The notes under the pieces were generated by a model, which worked only from the letters and a program-made list of their open reading frames with translations, made no database searches and was not told the origin of the DNA. This document shows, piece after piece, positions 61,851 through 64,000 of a stretch of DNA of 64,000 nt. The DNA is from Beverwykella pulmonaria (taxonomy: Eukaryota > Ascomycota > Dothideomycetes > Pleosporales > Melanommataceae). The position numbers and the translations under genes are program-made. The stretch is taken from NCBI GenBank assembly GCA_001599595.1, contig BCHH01000004.1:2740117-2804116 (forward strand), read 5' to 3'. The first letter of the stretch is position 1. Each line of letters begins with the position of its first letter.

Positions 61851-62099
61851 CTACGGTTCGTCCTTTTTGTGCCTGCTACTTCTCAGATTGTTAGTACGTT
61901 CGTACGTAAAGGGTGAATTGAAAGGCAAGTACGAGCGTAAAAGTAACGTTTGAGATTGCTGCTACGTTTATACGTTACGCCTCAAGGTGAGAAGTTACGT
62001 TCAAAATTGAGGGTGTACTAGGCTCACTAAGAGACCGTTTTTAACAATTAACGTGAGCTGCTAGAATAGTTAACTCGCGCGCAGAAGATTAAGTTAGTT

Positions 62100-62441
62100 C
62101 TAACTAAGGAGACCGCGAAACTTATGTGAAGTGGCCATAGTAAATGGCTAGTCCTGATATATCACCTAGTCAACTAGCGCCTGCTACAACTCATCTTCCT
62201 GCCACAGCGTGCAGACAACCTCACTATAGCCTCTAGCAAGCTGAGCTGCTGCCTGTGGGTGTTGAGGAAGGCAGGGGGCATTAGGTAAGAGATCTCCTCT
62301 CCTTGAAACATCAATCTAGTAATCTTTCTCAAGGTGGGTGATAATATGATTGTAGCCGTGAACAACTCTAGCAGCACTTTAATTGCCCTCTAAGTGACAG
62401 CGACAACAAAGCCAGGGCTTGATTTTACAACTGTTATTCTC
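62100..62441 (-). pseudogene. N-terminal hAT transposase fragment with RIP-type stops
   Basis: 114 codons in one frame, with stops where family members have Gln or Trp codons. A BED zinc-finger core (C-x2-C ... H-x4 pattern) and the conserved segment before the catalytic domain (PFTMATS...FRGLL) are readable. Its reading direction sets the transposon's orientation as minus. Confidence 0.78.
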
Positions 62442-62983
62442 TAAGTACTGCAAGTTAGCTCTATAACGCTAAACGCAAGAGCCAGTGCAACTACTGCGGA
62501 GCTGGCTAAGGTGCTTCACGCAATACCTAAGCTGTGCTGCTACTGGCTTCCTGTTACCCAGAAACACGTTGTCACACTTAATTGGAAACACTACACTAAA
62601 GTTGAGGCGCGAGTTAGTTAGAAACACATGGGATTGACCCTCTGTAATAGGTGTGGGTGTATGCAGGTATAGGTAAGGTGCCAAAAGCTTTATATTAGGC
62701 GGCATTTCTAACGTTTTGTCATAGTAATGCCATCGCCAACAATCCCCCTATGACACAAGTCATACAAGAATTGTGACTACACAAAACACGACTTCAGCGC
62801 GTACAAAAAGCTCATGCCAACAGGCAGACAAACTCCTCTAATAGGCACGAAATCTGCCGCCAAAACTACTACGTAAAGGCGTAATACGTGCAGGATTTAT
62901 GCCACCCGAAACGAAAACTATGACCCACAAATCAACTGCGTTCGCACGTATCACGTGACCGAATAATTCACGTATTACGAATA

Positions 62984-63009
62984 CGTACTACGTGCGGTTA
63001 GCTACGCTG
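62984..63009. repeat. right terminal inverted repeat of hAT relic
   Basis: Inverted partner of 61825-61850. One extra A (63010) separates it from the target duplication. Confidence 0.85.
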
Positions 63010-63010
63010 A

Positions 63011-63018
63011 TTGTTCTT
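63011..63018. repeat. 8-bp target-site duplication, right copy
   Basis: TTGTTCTT, identical to the left copy at 61817-61824. Confidence 0.8.
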
Positions 63019-63830
63019 TTGGGGCTGTATTAGTGTTTTATGTGTCACTATATGCAAGTCATATTTTGAGCGTTCGCAACCCACAACACAAGTTTGTTGT
63101 ATTTTGGGGAAGACTCGTTTGGAGCTTTAAACCGTACAATATGAGAAGTGCTGTGTAGACATCTCTGTGGGATGTACATGACATTGACACGCTTTCTCGA
63201 TTGTTGAGAATTCTTTTATTTATGTCTTATTCACTATGTTCAAGGAAGTTTAGTGATTACTACTAAAGGGGATGGCAAAGTATTCCCCCCAGCGAGGGGA
63301 GCTAGATATATTTGCGAAGATGTTATCAGAAGCCTACGAAATAGATTTCGATTCAGGCATGTTTAATTATAACATAAAGTTTTACAAAGACTCTTCGTCT
63401 TCACTACAATCACCATATCAAAGGTAGGTTATATCTTCTAAACTACAAGATGTCCTCGTGAGGAAGCATGAGCAGCTCTTAGGAATATGCGATACGATGA
63501 CAGTTTCTCAGTAGTTGCTCATTCTTCCATCAAGCAGTGTCAGAAGGTGTCGTAATAAACTTCACTGACTGTACGTTGCGAGTTTTCAATTCGTGATTTC
63601 TTGAAATGTATTCGGACTCCCATTGAGCATCATATCACTATGGATTAGCCTTGGATTCACTGTTCTGTCTCTAATATTTCCTGCTTGAGGATAAAATCCC
63701 CTCATCCATCACCTCCACTGCTTTCTTTCTCCTAAGTGTAAGAAAATCCATGTCAACCCAACTTCAGAAATGTCCATTTGCAGCCTAGCTCATGGCAGGT
63801 CTATTCATAACTCCACCGCAGTGAGTCACT
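63019..63830. other. upstream region of the terminal F-box-like gene
   Basis: No gene or repeat was recognised between the transposon relic and the next start codon. The region is AT rich. Confidence 0.45.
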
Positions 63831-64000
63831 ATGGCTTCCACCGGATTAACTGGCCCCATTGGCCTTCCTCCCCCCGAGCTTCTTTTAATGATCCTTACTA
63901 ACGCTGTTCTGGACAACCGGCTCAAGGATAGTCTCCAAAAATTAATGGAATTCCAACTCGTCTGTCGAGGCTGCCGTGGTTGGTCTCGAGATGGATTCGC
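63831..64000 (+). CDS. F-box-like protein, N-terminal part only (cut by window end)
   Basis: An ATG opens 56 codons without a stop up to the window edge. The peptide has GLPPPELLLMILTNAVLD followed by a hydrophobic stretch and LVCRGCRGWSRDGF. The LPPELxxMI phrase and the spacing to LVCRxxR are characteristic of F-box N-termini, which bind Skp1 in SCF ubiquitin ligases. Such genes are strongly expanded in this group of fungi. Its partial state, and the possibility that this is another F-box-like fungal domain, limit confidence. It lies 0.8 kb from the hAT relic. Confidence 0.6.
   Translation, partial: MASTGLTGPIGLPPPELLLMILTNAVLDNRLKDSLQKLMEFQLVCRGCRGWSRDGF

Larger units (their letters stand above)
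61825..63010 (-). mobile_element. hAT-family DNA transposon relic, internally deleted and RIP-like
   Basis: The 1186-bp element is bounded by inverted ends CAGCGTAGC... and ...GCTACGCTG, and flanked by the identical 8-mer TTGTTCTT on both sides (61817-61824 and 63011-63018). An 8-bp duplication and CAGNG ends are the hallmark of hAT elements. On the minus strand one frame from 62441 to 62100 encodes a BED-type zinc finger (KPWLCCRCHLEGN, then NHIITHLEKDY) followed by LxxALVDxVIYQDxPFTMATS and FRGLL, the start of a hAT transposase. The frame is broken by several TAA and TAG codons at places where CAG, CAA or TGG are expected. The catalytic core is missing, so the element cannot move by itself. 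Confidence 0.85.

Noticed and set aside
61825..63010. Tc1/mariner or Fot1-type element as explanation of the CGT/ACG-rich ends
   Set aside because: The duplication is an 8-mer rather than TA, and the readable transposase fragment is hAT-like.
1..64000. tRNA genes, rRNA genes and CRISPR arrays
   Set aside because: No T-arm/anticodon-arm pattern outside coding sequence, no rRNA sequence and no spaced direct repeats were seen.

Overview
The window is nuclear DNA of a filamentous ascomycete (Pezizomycotina, probably a dothideomycete; the class is inference from gene content). The evidence is as follows: most genes are split by introns of about 45-100 nt with GTRNGT donors and CTRAC-type branch points; the gene set is fungal (class IV chitin synthase, an Skt5-like activator, a Zn2Cys6 regulator, DUF7580, ankyrin and F-box families); and transposon debris carries C-to-T changes and stops of the kind left by repeat-induced point mutation (RIP). 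I see no tRNA, rRNA or CRISPR array. Coordinates of spliced genes come from hand-placed splice sites checked for reading phase. Most junctions keep frame, and the doubtful ones are named in the entries.

Layout. 1-4.7 kb: a divergent pair of fungal-expansion genes, a zinc-finger/ankyrin-repeat protein (minus, cut by the window start) and a DUF7580 protein (plus). 4.7-11.8 kb: sparse DNA with an LTR-like element, a nitrilase gene and a broken ORF. 11.8-33.1 kb: a dense housekeeping block with a WD40 protein, a class IV chitin synthase, its probable Skt5/Chs4-type activator head to head with it, an Aro8-type aminotransferase, OST2/DAD1, a TMEM14 protein, a TAP-like hydrolase and a glycine-rich RRM protein. 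35.5-41.1 kb: a conserved hypothetical gene with an uncertain 3' end, cytosolic inorganic pyrophosphatase, mitochondrial ribosomal protein mL53 and the SNARE Sec20. 41.1-51.4 kb: a gene-poor stretch with a decayed tandem LRR/F-box-like array and one large multi-pass membrane protein gene. 51.5-58.5 kb: the Fe-S targeting factor Cia2 and a Zn2Cys6 transcription factor. 58.5-64 kb: gene-poor DNA with a nearly complete hAT transposon relic (inverted ends plus an 8-bp target duplication), then the start of an F-box-like gene cut by the window end.

Functional links. The chitin synthase (class IV is the Chs3-like class) and the prenylatable SEL1 protein are the catalytic and activator halves of one cell-wall system and share a 2.6-kb intergenic region. 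The ankyrin/DUF7580 pair starts 274 bp apart and resembles the linked gene pairs of fungal nonself-recognition loci, though no function is proven for either. OST2, Sec20 (C-terminal RDEL) and the TAP-like hydrolase are secretory-pathway proteins. mL53 and Sec20 share a short divergent promoter, as do OST2 and TMEM14.
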